DNA of 64,000 nt from Helianthus annuus (taxonomy: Eukaryota; Streptophyta; Magnoliopsida; Asterales; Asteraceae), in assembly GCF_002127325.2 (NCBI RefSeq), contig NC_035439.2, positions 146,823,709-146,887,708 on the forward strand, read 5' to 3'. Under the pieces are notes generated by a model. It had not been told where the DNA came from. It made no database searches and saw only the letters and a list, made by a program, of their open reading frames with translations. The translations under genes were made by a program, and so were the position numbers. Shown one piece after another: positions 1-10,561 of this stretch. Each line of letters begins with the position of its first letter. Positions within the stretch are counted from its first letter, which is position 1.

Positions 1-1843
1 TGTTGTAGGACACGTTAAAGCTACTCAAGAAATTCAACCCTGACAAACTCATAGGAAGTTCCCCAGAAAGATTGTTTACTGATAAATCAAACGATTCAAG
101 TGATTTCATGTCTCCAATCTTATTTGGTATCTCTCCTGTCAGTTGATTTCTTGATAAATTTAGTGATTGTAAATTGTGGAGGGTCGTGAGCTCACTAGGG
201 ATCTGCCCAGACAAATTGTTGCTCGAAAGGTCCAAAAGCGTGACTAGTCCTAGGATAGATCCATAAGTGTCTTCTCGTCCCTTCATCACCAATAAATCAC
301 GAACAAAATAAACAATACTGCCAAAATTGAATGAAAATCGAACCTCTAAATTAGTTTCTTTGCCCGAAAGCACACTAAAGTTGTTGAAACATCTAGGAAT
401 ATTTCCTGAGAGGTTATTATGAGAGAGATCCAACATTTGAACATGTGAAAGATAACATAGCTGGTTAGGAGTATTTCCGTAAAAATTGTTGGATCTAAGA
501 TTGAGAATTTTCAACATAGTGAGTTTTATTCCAATCCATGGTGGAATGATTCCTACAAGATTATTTTTATTAAGTCCAAGGATCTTTAAGTATGACAGAT
601 TCATTAGGGAAGAAGGTAAGCTTCCTGAAATCTTGTTTCCACCCATGCCCAGTAATTGCAACAAAGGTACAGAGCCCAATGTTCTTGGAATCTCACCAGA
701 CAAATTATTACAACTTAATTGTAAGACTTTCAAGCTCGACCACTTCTCCCAACACTCCGGAATAACACCTGACAACTGATTATATCCCAAATCAACAAAC
801 TCGATCGTGTTCACCCCGTTGGAACAAACCAAATTATGTACTGATCCCACAAAATAATTATTTGATAGGTCCAAAATTAATGCAGACGAACCATTTGAGA
901 GAGATGGTAATTCCCCCCACAAATTATTACAACCCAAGTTGAGCACATGAAGTGTTGCTGGGATAGACAATAAATTTCCTTGGATATGATTATTTGACAA
1001 CCAAAGTTCTACAAGATGAGGCATCATTGAACCCAGATTTTTGGGTAATCTACCAGTGAGTTTATTATCAAAGAGCCTCAGTTCTTCTAAAGATGAACAA
1101 TTATAAAGAGAAGGCGGGATGGTACCAATAAGGTTGTTTCCAGCCACTGAAAGTCTTCTCAGGTTAGTCAGCCCGTGGAATAAGTTGGGAAAGCTTCCAC
1201 CGAGTTGACAGTTGGCGAGAGAAAGCGTATCAAGCAATGTAAGATTTGCGATGAAGGGTGGAATCCCGCCTTGTAGAATGTTATCGTGAAGGGAGAGGAA
1301 GCTTAGCATGGACAATGAACCAATCCCATCTGGAATCTTGCCGACCAGATTATTGTTACCCAAGTTAAGGATTTGGAGGTTGGAGCAATTCATTAAGGTG
1401 GCCGGAATGTTTCCCGTGAAAGAGTTGTTATGAAGACGTAGTTGTCGTAATCTAAAGAGATGGCCAATTTCAGGTGGAATTTCACTTGAAAATGAGTTGT
1501 TAGGAAACCAAATGACCCTGAGAAAGCTTAGGTTTCCGATGGAAGGAGACAACGTTCCAATTAAGCCTCCATGTGAGAGGTCCAAGTGGGTGACTCTTTG
1601 GTGGTGAAGGCTGCATGTAACACCTTGCCATTGGCAGAAATTAGTGCTGGAATGGTTCCATGAGGTCAAGAGACCTTGTGGGTCACCTTTAATCATGGAT
1701 TTAATAGCAAGCAATGCTAGACGATCAACGTTGGTGCCGTTCAGTGCTGGTGGTGCCTTGTGAATGGGTGTGGAAAATGCTGCAAGGTGTGTCAGGATGG
1801 CGAAGAGAAATGATCGCAAGAAAAGCAACCATTTTGCACTCAT
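1..1843 (-). CDS. LRR receptor-like protein RLP-1 (5' complete, 3' end beyond window)
   Basis: Reading the minus strand from the ATG at 1843, the frame stays open to the window edge (about 614 codons). I checked frame consistency at seven points and found no shift. The protein begins MSAKWLLFLRSF, a hydrophobic signal peptide, followed by an LRR N-terminal cap with two cysteines (FCQWQGVTC) and about 20 LRRs of 24 residues. An island segment (VMKGRE region, near 300) precedes the last LRRs. The LRR C-cap, membrane segment and tail should lie left of base 1, as in paralogue RLP-2 (35105-39328). By family, such proteins are plasma-membrane receptors that sense extracellular ligands and need a partner kinase. 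LRRs 1-9 resemble the Xa21/EFR (LRR-XII) kinase ectodomain, while the island and following LRRs resemble EIX-type receptor-like proteins. It may be a functional immune receptor; the ligand is unknown. Confidence 0.88.
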   Translation of the reverse strand, partial: MSAKWLLFLRSFLFAILTHLAAFSTPIHKAPPALNGTNVDRLALLAIKSMIKGDPQGLLTSWNHSSTNFCQWQGVTCSLHHQRVTHLDLSHGGLIGTLSPSIGNLSFLRVIWFPNNSFSSEIPPEIGHLFRLRQLRLHNNSFTGNIPATLMNCSNLQILNLGNNNLVGKIPDGIGSLSMLSFLSLHDNILQGGIPPFIANLTLLDTLSLANCQLGGSFPNLFHGLTNLRRLSVAGNNLIGTIPPSLYNCSSLEELRLFDNKLTGRLPKNLGSMMPHLVELWLSNNHIQGNLLSIPATLHVLNLGCNNLWGELPSLSNGSSALILDLSNNYFVGSVHNLVCSNGVNTIEFVDLGYNQLSGVIPECWEKWSSLKVLQLSCNNLSGEIPRTLGSVPLLQLLGMGGNKISGSLPSSLMNLSYLKILGLNKNNLVGIIPPWIGIKLTMLKILNLRSNNFYGNTPNQLCYLSHVQMLDLSHNNLSGNIPRCFNNFSVLSGKETNLEVRFSFNFGSIVYFVRDLLVMKGREDTYGSILGLVTLLDLSSNNLSGQIPSELTTLHNLQSLNLSRNQLTGEIPNKIGDMKSLESFDLSVNNLSGELPMSLSGLNFLSSFNVSYN

Positions 1844-1923
1844 TTTTGGTAATGAATTTTGTGGTATCTTTCTATGTTTTTGTGACCATATACTTATACA
1901 GAAGAGGAGTGTCAATAGTAAAC

Positions 1924-2497
1924 TTGACCAAGTAAAAGCTTGGAACTTTCTTTTCCATGGGCATGGTGATTGTGACATTCCAACCATTAAAGTGTAGGGC
2001 GCCTTGTGGAAAACAGTCAGTACCTTTGTCTACGTTATGGTGATAAGAAATACGTGGACGTAATTGGCTTCACAATTTCCATGCGTCTGATAAAGGTTAG
2101 GGTGTAAGGGGCACTCCCTTAAAAGGGGAGTCCTCTCTCTTACGCATAACCAATCCTCGTGTGCCACGTCAACTCTCCTCTTAAACTCCCCTAACACCCT
2201 AAATTGATGGCGGCACTCCCCACTTAGGTGACTTGGTTTTTTATTAAAAAAAAAAAAAGAAAGAAAATTTTTCAATGGTCCATCTCCTCCCTCTCTTCGG
2301 TGACTTCCCACCGATTTCATTCCCCCAAATAGCTCACCTAAGTGATGGCGGCGGTGTTCCCCTAAGGTGACTTGGGTCACCGAATGAGGTCACCGAAGGT
2401 GCCCCTTACACCCTTACACCCTTATAACCAAAGACTTGTTGACTTGGCTTTTCCTGGGGAATAGTAGCTCTCAAATTATGGTCTACACCTGTTGACT
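1924..2497 (-). promoter_or_regulatory. W-box-like motifs upstream of RLP-1
   Basis: TTGACC at 1924-1929 and TTGACT at 2439-2444 and 2492-2497 match the WRKY-binding core TTGACY. The first two have counterparts upstream of RLP-2 (39412-39417 and 39554-39559). WRKY control of immune receptors is common, but the motif is short and expected by chance, so this is suggestive only. A MITE (2100-2413) now separates the proximal motif from the distal ones. Confidence 0.3.
2100..2413. mobile_element. Harbinger/Tourist-like MITE in the RLP-1 upstream region
   Basis: The element is 314 bp and has terminal inverted repeats: it starts GGGTGTAAGGGGCAC and ends with the reverse complement. It is flanked by the 3-bp duplication TTA (2097-2099 and 2414-2416). 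A TWA target is the hallmark of PIF/Harbinger elements. It has no coding capacity. The corresponding place upstream of RLP-2 (near 39530-39545) reads straight through without it. A relative with the same ends and TAA duplication lies at 57703-58035. Confidence 0.8.
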
Positions 2498-2995
2498 TAG
2501 ACTTTCCTTGCAAATTTTTTTAAAGGTAAATATTATTCACAATGCCGTCAAACCCGAAGAGGGAGGCTGAAACAGAAAACAACATCAAATCAAATTTACA
2601 CCAATTTTTCCCAACTTAACGACTATTTGTAGACTGGTTCCTATACAATTAAAATCCGAGAGATTTAATATTTTGAATAATCACCTACGGACAAACATTA
2701 AGATTCGAGAAATGCTTGTCATTCCTAGCAAGCCATATGCACCAACTAGTCACAATCATAAAACCAAGAATAACCTCCTTGCACATAGATTAAAGATGAC
2801 TAATAGCATTCACAATCAATTCTTCATCCTCATCCATTCCATCCATGTAATTACAATAAAAATCACTATTTTTTCTCACTCTCTCATTTTCAATTAAAGA
2901 ATATTCTTTTTATATTTTTATCATTACATTTTCTCTCTCAATCACTTACAATCACTTTAAAAAATTATAAGGGGGGGGGGGGGGTGCACAGTGTT
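2414..2995. repeat. RLP upstream sequence, repeated at 39540-39960 and 41000-41540
   Basis: From about 2417 (ataaccaaagacttgttgac) the sequence is recognisably the same as the region upstream of RLP-2, and is found again in the duplicated block at 41000-41540. It therefore belongs to the ancestral duplication that produced the two receptor genes. It ends near a run of 14 G residues (2971-2984), with a shorter G-run at the matching place (39942-39948). No gene is visible. Confidence 0.65.
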
Positions 2996-3587
2996 CCCAT
3001 ATATTTACCGAAATAAACTTCCTAGTATATATTGACCCTCAAGATAAATACAAGATAACAATTTTGTAAGTGCAAACTATATTTAATTATTAAACCAGCC
3101 TTCATATAGATATCAGACTCAAAGTAAAAAAAATAACTGTAAAACTTTCTTCATTTGTTTGATAGCCATTCAAGATATAAGAAAAAAGATTAACAATAGA
3201 AAAAGGTTAACAAAGAAACATTACGGTTTGATGAAGTTGGATGAAAGTAGCGAGAATTTAAAGAAACCAGTAGTTAACAACAGCGCGTTGCGGCGAGACT
3301 TGTTATACCGAATAAAAAATTGACGTAAAAACGTTGAACCGCAAAATTTATATCAAAACGTAAAGCGGAAAAAGAATTCCATGCATTGTAACAAAGACGT
3401 TGACAATACTTGAATCTTTTGTAAAAAAGTGTAGCGCGTTGCGGCAGTGTCGTTAAACCGAACAAAAATTAGACGTAAAATATAAACAACACATTTGCGT
3501 TGCGGTGTGTGAACTCACAAGTCAATCGGATTTGAATTTATAAAATAATATTATTAATAATACTAGTTAAACACATTTATAAAGTAT
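2996..3587. other. Non-coding stretch with GCGTTGCGG motifs
   Basis: No convincing open frame. The phrase GCGCGTTGCGGC occurs at about 3284 and 3434, and a related GCGTTGCGGTG at about 3497. Each is followed by similar text about 'accgaa...gacgtaaaa', so this looks like two or three decayed copies of a short repeat, probably a transposon remnant. I cannot name the family. Confidence 0.4.
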
Positions 3588-4153
3588 AGGGTTTATTAAA
3601 ACCAAAAGTAAACCATAAGAGTTATATGGTACTTCTACTAATACCTTAAGGGAATAATTTTAGAAATAATCAAATAGAAGATAACATAAATATATGCAAT
3701 AGAGGCTTGTACACATTGCTTTAAAACTTGTAAGTATGAATATAACAAATAAAAATAAAATAGTGGATGCCAAATTGCATCCATCCATTGGCCTACAACT
3801 CTAACAGCCAGTCAAACCACTTAAAATTGAATAGTGAAACCTACTAACAATTTTTTTTTTATAAATTATAAAATAATGCTACTAGGGTTTGTTAAAACTA
3901 AAAATAAACCATAAGGGTTATATGGTACTTATACTAATACATTAAGGGAATATTTTATATTTTAGAAATAGTCAAACGAAAGATAACATAAATTTTTATA
4001 TGCAATAGAGGCTTATATACATAACTTTTAAGACTTGTAAGTATAAATATAAAAAAATAACAAATAAAATAGTGGATGCCAAATGACATCCACCCATTGG
4101 TCTACAAACTCACACAACCAATAACACTCAAAATTGAATATTAAAACCTACTC
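3588..4153. repeat. Imperfect tandem duplication, unit about 290 bp
   Basis: The unit beginning 'agggtttattaaaacc' near 3588 recurs as 'agggtttgttaaaact' near 3884. Matching landmarks in both are a 'gcaatagaggctt' phrase and 'gtggatgccaaat' followed by 'catcca'. Several indels separate the copies, so it is old. No coding potential; family unknown. Confidence 0.65.
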
Positions 4154-5346
4154 ACATACAATTTTTGATAAATTATAAAGAGGAAATAGGTTAGAATAAA
4201 TGTTAGATAAGTTTAATATGTGTGCTCCAATTACATTTCTACTAAAAATTAAAACCCACTTTAATTTAATTAAACATAATATAAAATAGAAATATAAATA
4301 GTTAAATATATGAAAAATAAACAGTTTTTAAAAAATAAAAATATAATTTAATTTTACGATCCAGTTCAGTTTTTTATGGTCGGTTTTGGGTATAAACTGC
4401 AAACCCACGCGTTCACTACGGTTTGAAATAAGTATCGCTTGTCACACACCGCAAAAGAGGAAATCACCAGCAATGTAACATGAAAGGTTTTCACAGCTAA
4501 TAGTCATACATGCATACTAACAATCGCCAACATAATGTTAGTGAGGAACATGGTTTAGATCGATAAGTAAATAAAACATAAACAAAGTTTTGAAAACCGT
4601 TTGCATGAAAAAGTGTTATTCATGAATGACCAAATCAAAGTCTAGCAAGGACTATGACCAATGTCTAATATGAGCCTATAACCAAATCTTTATTGAGAAT
4701 GCCTCGTCCTATCGTATCCCAATACAATATAATCGTTTCGGAAATTTCGAACACCTTTGTCTTAACCGGGTTAGCATTACTAACAAAAGGTTGGGCGTCA
4801 ACCCTATAGGACTATTCGCGATATTCCATGGTTAAGTCCATAGCTAAGGGTTACAGTTCATTGAGCTCTCTAAACAATCAATAATCACAATACTCGTATT
4901 CATATAATAGGTACAACTAGAATCAACTAACATGCAAGTGTAAATCATTTTTTTATAAAATCGTATGCTTTTCCCCCAAATTTAGTAAGCAGTAAAAGAG
5001 GGGCCGTGATTACTCATCTCAAAATCTGTGTGTAAAAGCTAGCGACACAAAAGCCCAAAAGAAAGCAAGTACGACCAACCTAACACATTTAGGACACCTT
5101 ATTGTCTATATCGTATGTATGTCTTGCAAGTGTTTACCCAACTCACTAGACATGATGAGATGTTATTATTTGAAATAGGTTTGACTCGATGATCCGTTGG
5201 TGATTGCTATATATAAATTTTATTAAATATATATTCTTATATATTACATATGTTACACATTAACACAAGTAATCAATCCATTTAGAATTCACTTTCATGT
5301 ACACATACTAACTCATATCTCGATATGTTTCATATAATCGTCTAGT
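4154..5346. other. AT-rich intergenic DNA, no recognised gene
   Basis: I see no open frame of note in this 1.2-kb stretch. The part 4380-5170 is less AT-rich and reads like the leader or LTR of an old retroelement, but I could not find paired LTRs, a primer binding site or a target-site duplication. Confidence 0.3.
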
Positions 5347-5356
5347 AATATATATA

Positions 5357-5392
<36 letters not shown>

Positions 5393-5447
5393 TGTATGTA
5401 TGTATGTATGTATGTATGTATGTATGTATGTATGTATGTATGTATAT
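5347..5447. repeat. Compound microsatellite (AT)n(TATG)n
   Basis: About eight AT dinucleotides are followed by roughly 80 bp of perfect TATG tetramers. The open frames on the minus strand here only translate this repeat and are not genes. Confidence 0.97.
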
Positions 5448-5448
5448 A

Positions 5449-6619
5449 AACGAGATCAGGAGAAAACAGTTGGAAGTGTGAAAACGGTGAGAACAGATCC
5501 GGATCGAACACGTGGCAGGGGGCACTAAATGATATGCAGGGGCACGATTGTCATTGTCCACGTTCCCCTCAATAAAAGGCGTTATAATTCTGTTTCAAAC
5601 AAAACTCCAAAAATTTCGTATTAGCAGTTACCTCCTCTCCAAGCTTCCGAGATCTATGGCGTCTAACGTGGATTCCGTTCTACAAAGTAATATTTGATGG
5701 GGTTTTCGTATGTGTTCCAGCAAATCATGCAACAGATATGGCGTTTTGTTCTTTATGCTTGTTTCAATGGCGTTTTTTTTTCAAAGTGATATTTGAAAAT
5801 GGTGTTTATGTTTCGATGGCGTTCTTCCTATATTCAATATTTGACGTTTTCATTATTAATGTTAATTATCGTTTGGGATGTAATATATGCTTATTGTTTA
5901 CGATCAATGGCGTTTTACACCTGGTTACGTATATCTGATTAGTTGTGAATATTGGCGTTAAATTTGTAAACATCAGCTCTTACTATTTGTTAATTATTCA
6001 ACTTTTGGCGTTTTCATTATGGTGGAGGGAGTGGTCAATCAATCATTGGTGAGTGTTTAAGTTATTTTTTAGCCAATAATATCATGTCATGTCAAGTCCT
6101 CACTCCACTCCCCATTTTGCACTCAATCACTGGCAATGGTCAAACACATGGAGAGTGGTAAAGAATTTTTTTAAAAAAATTTGATTGGTTGAAAGGGTTA
6201 GGGCCCACCATTCACCCCCTCTCTCCTCTCTATCTTCTCTTCCCACACATCGGTGTATACTCACCGCAAACACCACTCCCCATTCACCGATTTGAAGCTG
6301 GCATCCCCATCACCGCTCAACAACCCTCCTCCCCGATCAAGTCCCCGAGACCATACCGTCCCCGCTTAATAAGTTTTAGGAAGACAGTCTCATCGGTTCT
6401 TCATATTGTTTATTATTCAACTAATGACGTTTTCATTATGGCGTATTCATTATGGTGTTTTCATTAATATGTTTTATTAAGAAAGTAACATCAGTTAATC
6501 CTATTGTTTATTATTTAATTAATGGCGTTTTCATCGATAATGTTTTAAGGAGACATTTTCTATGTTAAACATTCCCCCAATGACGTTTTTCTTAATTCGT
6601 TCTCACTGTGTTTTTTCAG
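5449..6619. other. Leader/intron-like flank of the FAR1-type relic
   Basis: The word TGGCGTTTT and close variants recur about a dozen times between 5738 and 6590, and again at 7457 and 7479. The 6020-6360 part interrupts this pattern and may be a separate small insertion, but I could not define its ends. The segment 5449-5600 (GGAGAAAACAG, then a GGGGGCAC region) could be the start of a Mutator-like element. The stretch ends in a plausible splice acceptor (tttttcag) just before the coding similarity. Only the repeated word is certain. Confidence 0.35.
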
Positions 6620-7425
6620 ACGAGGATGTTTCTTCGAATGAAAGGTTTTGCCTGAAAACTGGTTTACCATTGATCATTCCCGATGTCAGCGAAGAGATAA
6701 AGCCAAAAATAGACATGATATTCCCAAGCCTCGATTATTGTTATTCATTGTATGTTAGGTATGCGACGGCTTGTGGTTTTTCGGTCAGGAAAGGGACAAA
6801 AAAGGTAAACACAAAAGGAGAAACACATATTAAGTATTGCATGTGTACGAGATCTGGGCTATATAAGGATAAGAAAGTTGATACGTTGGACCTGAATCAA
6901 AAGGAAAGGATTGTGTGATCCAACTTTTCAAAGAGGGCTGGTTGTGGAGCACAATTATGTGTAATATTTGAGGTTGGATCATAGAAGGTCTATAAGTTTG
7001 TTGAGAAGCACAACCATGATTTTGTTGAACAGCCTAATAAGCATTTTCTTCCGTCTGAACGACACCTCACTCAGCTCCAGAAGCATGTTATACATAGCAC
7101 GTCTAAGTTGAATTTGGGACCGGTTAAGGCGTTTAATGTTATGAAGACTTGTTTTTGCGGGTTTGAAGACGTGGGTGCAAGTAAAGTTGATTTTAAGAAC
7201 TAAAAGAGGCAAATTAACTTGTTTATAGGGGAGTACGACGCTGAGATGGTTCTGAGATATTTGCATGAAAAAAAACAGTCCCAGCCTAATTTCTCGTACG
7301 ATTACTTCACAGATGATGAGAATCGTTTGAAGGGACTTTTTTGGTGTGATTATCAATGCAAACATAATTACCATGTGTCTGGTGATGTGATTTCGTTTGA
7401 CGCCACGTATCGTTCCAACAAGTAA
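6620..7425 (+). pseudogene. FAR1-related / Mutator-like transposase N-terminal part, copy 1
   Basis: After a TTTTTTCAG acceptor, one frame encodes a FAR1 DNA-binding domain followed by the start of a MULE transposase-like region. Visible landmarks are YVRYATACGFSVRKGTKK, a C-x-C pair (CMCTRSG), GCGAQLC, and HNHDF, giving the C2H2 (WRKY-GCM1-like) zinc ligands, then ISFDATYR near the end. The frame is interrupted by three stop codons (6916-6918, 6982-6984, 7201-7203) but carries no frameshift over about 260 codons. It ends at a GTAATAT donor-like sequence. By family this is a transposase-derived DNA-binding protein (FAR1/FHY3 group); many plant copies are transposon genes rather than host genes. 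Copy 2 (9524-10108) has sense codons at the first two stops but shares the third, so two of the nonsense changes are younger than the duplication. Confidence 0.8.
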
Positions 7426-7529
7426 TATTTATAATTTTGTTTTTTCTGTGCGTTTTGGCGTTTTCACCGTTTAGATGCATTGGCGTTTTGTTCTCATTTC
7501 ATTTTTTCAATGGCGAGTCAGCAATTCTG

Positions 7530-8711
7530 ACCTGGTCGGCCTTTCGTCTACCACTTTGTTGTTTTGGTTGTTTGTTATGATTTCAAGGTACTTTGACAGC
7601 AAGTTAAACCATAGAACGCGGGTTCTTACTTGCTTCACCGGTTCGGACAGGAATCACCCAAGTCCGGCCGGTGAACTGTTCGAAACGGCAGTTTAATGTT
7701 TAACCCGAAATCGGTGAAATGTCTAGATCTATGATAGATTTTAGTTTGTCTTTGTGGAAATCGGTTAGATATAAGCTATTCATGGTTGAATGAGGCCAAA
7801 GTATGATGTTCTTCAAGAACACCATGATGACATCATCCAAGAACACTTAGATCTTGGTGATTTCACGGTTAGAAATCAAGTTTTGAAAGATAGAAAGGTG
7901 TAGAATCGTGTAATGATAAAAAACGTACCAGAATTAGAGTGAAAGCTTACCGGAGTTGAGAGAAATCTGAGAAAAGGTGAAGAACAAGGGCTGGTTCGGT
8001 CAGAGCTTTCCAAAAGTGGAAAAGAAGACAATGACAGCCCTATTTATAGGCTCCAAAAGAGGAAAGTGGTAATCGATCTGCCAGGGTCTCCGATCGGTTG
8101 GGCTGCTCGATCGAATAGCATGTTCGATCAGCTAGTCTATTCGATCAGTGATTCCTGTTCGATCAGGAACCCCTTTTGAGTGTTTTGTGACGATTTTTGA
8201 TTTTTCGATTTCGATGGACGCTGATACGAATACGATAGAGTTCCTAGTCAAATTACTTTCAGTCCCAACTACTATATCTAACATACAATCATCTGTAATT
8301 CACCATTCGATGTCGGTTTTGATTGGGTTCGATTGTATTTCGAGTTACGATTCGAGTTTCGATTGATTCGATTGAATACCACACAAAACATAAAGTAAAC
8401 ATGCACAAGTAACACATAAGGCACACACACACATATAACAATACCAAAATTCGCATAATTCGAGGTTCGAGTTCGATTGATGAGTCGATTAACTTGATTA
8501 TTGATTGATTAACTTTATCGCATTGCTACTTCCTATTATTCACAGTCGTAAATCGGTCGCATTGATTAAACATTCGGTCATTTCATTAAGATAACACTTA
8601 CTCCACATAATACAAAAAGCAAAAAGAAACATTAACAATCAAAGAAGTCAAAGTTGACTTGGACTTTGACTTTGACTTTGACTTTGACACTCGAAAACAC
8701 GGGGTGTTACA
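7530..8711 (-). mobile_element. Gypsy-type LTR remnant, minus orientation
   Basis: On the minus strand the sequence starting at 8711 reads TGTAACACCCCGTGTTTTCG, a typical plant gypsy LTR beginning. It is followed by a (CTTTGA)-type repeat and, further on, a TATA-like 'ctatttatagg' at about 8040. I could not find the other LTR, the internal region or a target duplication, so the left limit is approximate. It may be a solo LTR. Open frames here are short and not convincing. Confidence 0.4.
8656..8689. repeat. (GACTTT)n short tandem repeat
   Basis: Five to six consecutive GACTTT units lie just inside the right end of the LTR remnant. Confidence 0.85.
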
Positions 8712-9523
8712 GGTCGCCCAAGAACGTTCCAATCGCACAATAATTTCCGATTGCACAACTCCCTTGACTTGGAAATAATGATGATGAATTGTAATCGCAC
8801 AATCCCCCCCCTCTTTTTTTATGGAAACAGTAATCAAACTTAATCTCGAAAATTAAGTAATTGATTTTGAAATTTAAATTTTGAGAGATTATTTCCAACA
8901 ATAGTCTCCAAAAAATCAGCAAACACAAACTTCAACCCACCAAAACAGATCAAAACATGGATTTGGAACTGTTCTTCGAGATCTTCAAAAATTTCTTCGT
9001 GTTCTTCGAATAAAAAAAATAATTTCTTGTTCTTCGAATGATATCCAACGAACCGAGCCTTCCCAAGACTACTTAGGCTCTGATACCAATTGTAAGTCCC
9101 AAAACTACCAACCGGATATCAAAATCACAATCAAGAGCGCGGAATACTGATGAAAGTGATAAGAACAAGAACTTGAATGATTGAATAATATCCAAGGTGC
9201 ACACGGTTTCTAGAGAACCGTCTGGTACACCCACAAGGAATCGAAATTAACAAGAAGAACTAATGAAAACAGAACAGTCTCTCTAAAATGTCTAACCTGA
9301 TAATGAACTAGGTTCACCCTATTTATAGTTACATAGGGTGACCTAGTTACAGACTGGGCCAGGCCCACATGCACAATATTACTAACCAAACAAGCCCAAA
9401 TCACTTAAATAGCCCACATGGCTTATCCCAATATTATCTAACCCACTACAAGGCTAAGCCCAATAGCCTATAATTATGTTTGATAAAGATAGGCGTAAAC
9501 CAACACCATTATATGGCCTTACA
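8712..9523 (-). mobile_element. LTR retrotransposon fragment: LTR 9091-9523 plus primer binding site and leader
   Basis: The LTR-like block 9091-9523 reads TGTAAG...CTTACA. On the minus strand it is followed after two bases by TGGTATCAGAGCC (9088 to 9076), the initiator-methionine tRNA primer binding site. Internal leader sequence continues leftwards to about 8712, where it meets the end of another LTR remnant. Only one LTR is present and there is no coding part, so this is the 5' end of a truncated minus-strand element. The right end abuts FAR1-like copy 2 exactly. Confidence 0.65.
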
Positions 9524-10108
9524 GCATGTGTACGAGATCTGGGGTATATAAGGACAAGAAAGTTGATACGTTGGACCTTAATCAAAAGGAAAGGATTGTG
9601 CGATCCAACTTTTCAAAGAGGACTGGTTGTGGAGCACAATTATGTGTAATATTTGAGGCTAGATCATGGAACGTTTATAAGTTTGTGGAGTAGCACAACC
9701 ATGATTTTGTTGAACAGCCTGATAAGCATTTTCTTCGTCTGAACGACACCTCACTCAGCTCTAGAAGCATGTTATACATAGCACGTCTAAGTTGAATTTG
9801 AGACCGGTTAAGGCGTTTAATGTTATGAAGACTTGTTTTGCGGTTTTGAAGACGTGGGTGCAAGTAAAGTTGATTTTAAGAACTAAAAGAGGCAAATTAA
9901 CTTGTTATAAGGGAGTACGACGCTGAGATGGATGTGAGACATTTGCATGAAAAAAAAATAGTCCCAGCCTAATTTCTCGTACGATTACTTCACAGATGAT
10001 GAGAATCGTTTGAAGGGACTTTTTTGGTGTGATGATCAATGCAAACGTAATTACCATGTGTTTGGTGATGTGACTTCGTTTGATGCCACGTATCGTTCCA
10101 ACAAGTAA
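9524..10108 (+). pseudogene. FAR1-related relic, copy 2 (5' truncated)
   Basis: This is a second copy of the 6840-7530 region, starting exactly at the LTR edge. It encodes the same part of the FAR1 zinc-binding domain (MCTRSG, GCGAQLC, HNHDF) and the MULE-like region up to FDATYRSNK. It keeps sense codons where copy 1 has its first two stops. However it has its own stop before HNHDF, shares the third stop (about 9883), and carries single-base deletions, for example in the 'ttcgtctgaac' and 'ttgcggttttg' regions. The intron-like tail with TGGCGTTTT words continues to about 10202 and then stops abruptly. Non-functional. Confidence 0.75.
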
Positions 10109-10202
10109 TATTTATAATTCTATTTTTTCTGTGTGTTTTGGCGTTTTCACTGTTTAGATGCATTGGCGTTTTGTTCTCATTTCATTTTTTCAATGGCGAG
10201 CC

Positions 10203-10561
10203 TGAACGAACCCATTAATTTATATAAATTAATATATTAAATATATAGTTAAAAATAAAAATATTTATTTTTATGAAATTATGAAAAATAACTAAATTAT
10301 ATATTAATTTAAAAAATTAATAATTATAATTAATATAAGTTAGTTGGACATAATTAAAAGAGTGAAAACAAATCTTAGTAAAAATGATATTCATGTAAGC
10401 CTAAGCACCATCAAAATAATAATGAATATTACTTGGATTATTATTGACGTATTTTAAAGATTACTTTTAATTTTAATTTTAATGTTAGTCTACAATATAA
10501 TTATTGATATATTAGATTAAATTCTGAAGGGTATATTGTAAATACTAATGTTCCCTTTAAA
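10203..10561. other. AT-rich spacer
   Basis: Very AT-rich sequence between the FAR1-like copy 2 and repeated segment A. No open frame, repeat family or regulatory motif that I can support. Confidence 0.5.

Noticed and set aside
5308..5561. Two minus-strand frames with IHTYIHTY repeats
   Set aside because: Translation of the TATG microsatellite.
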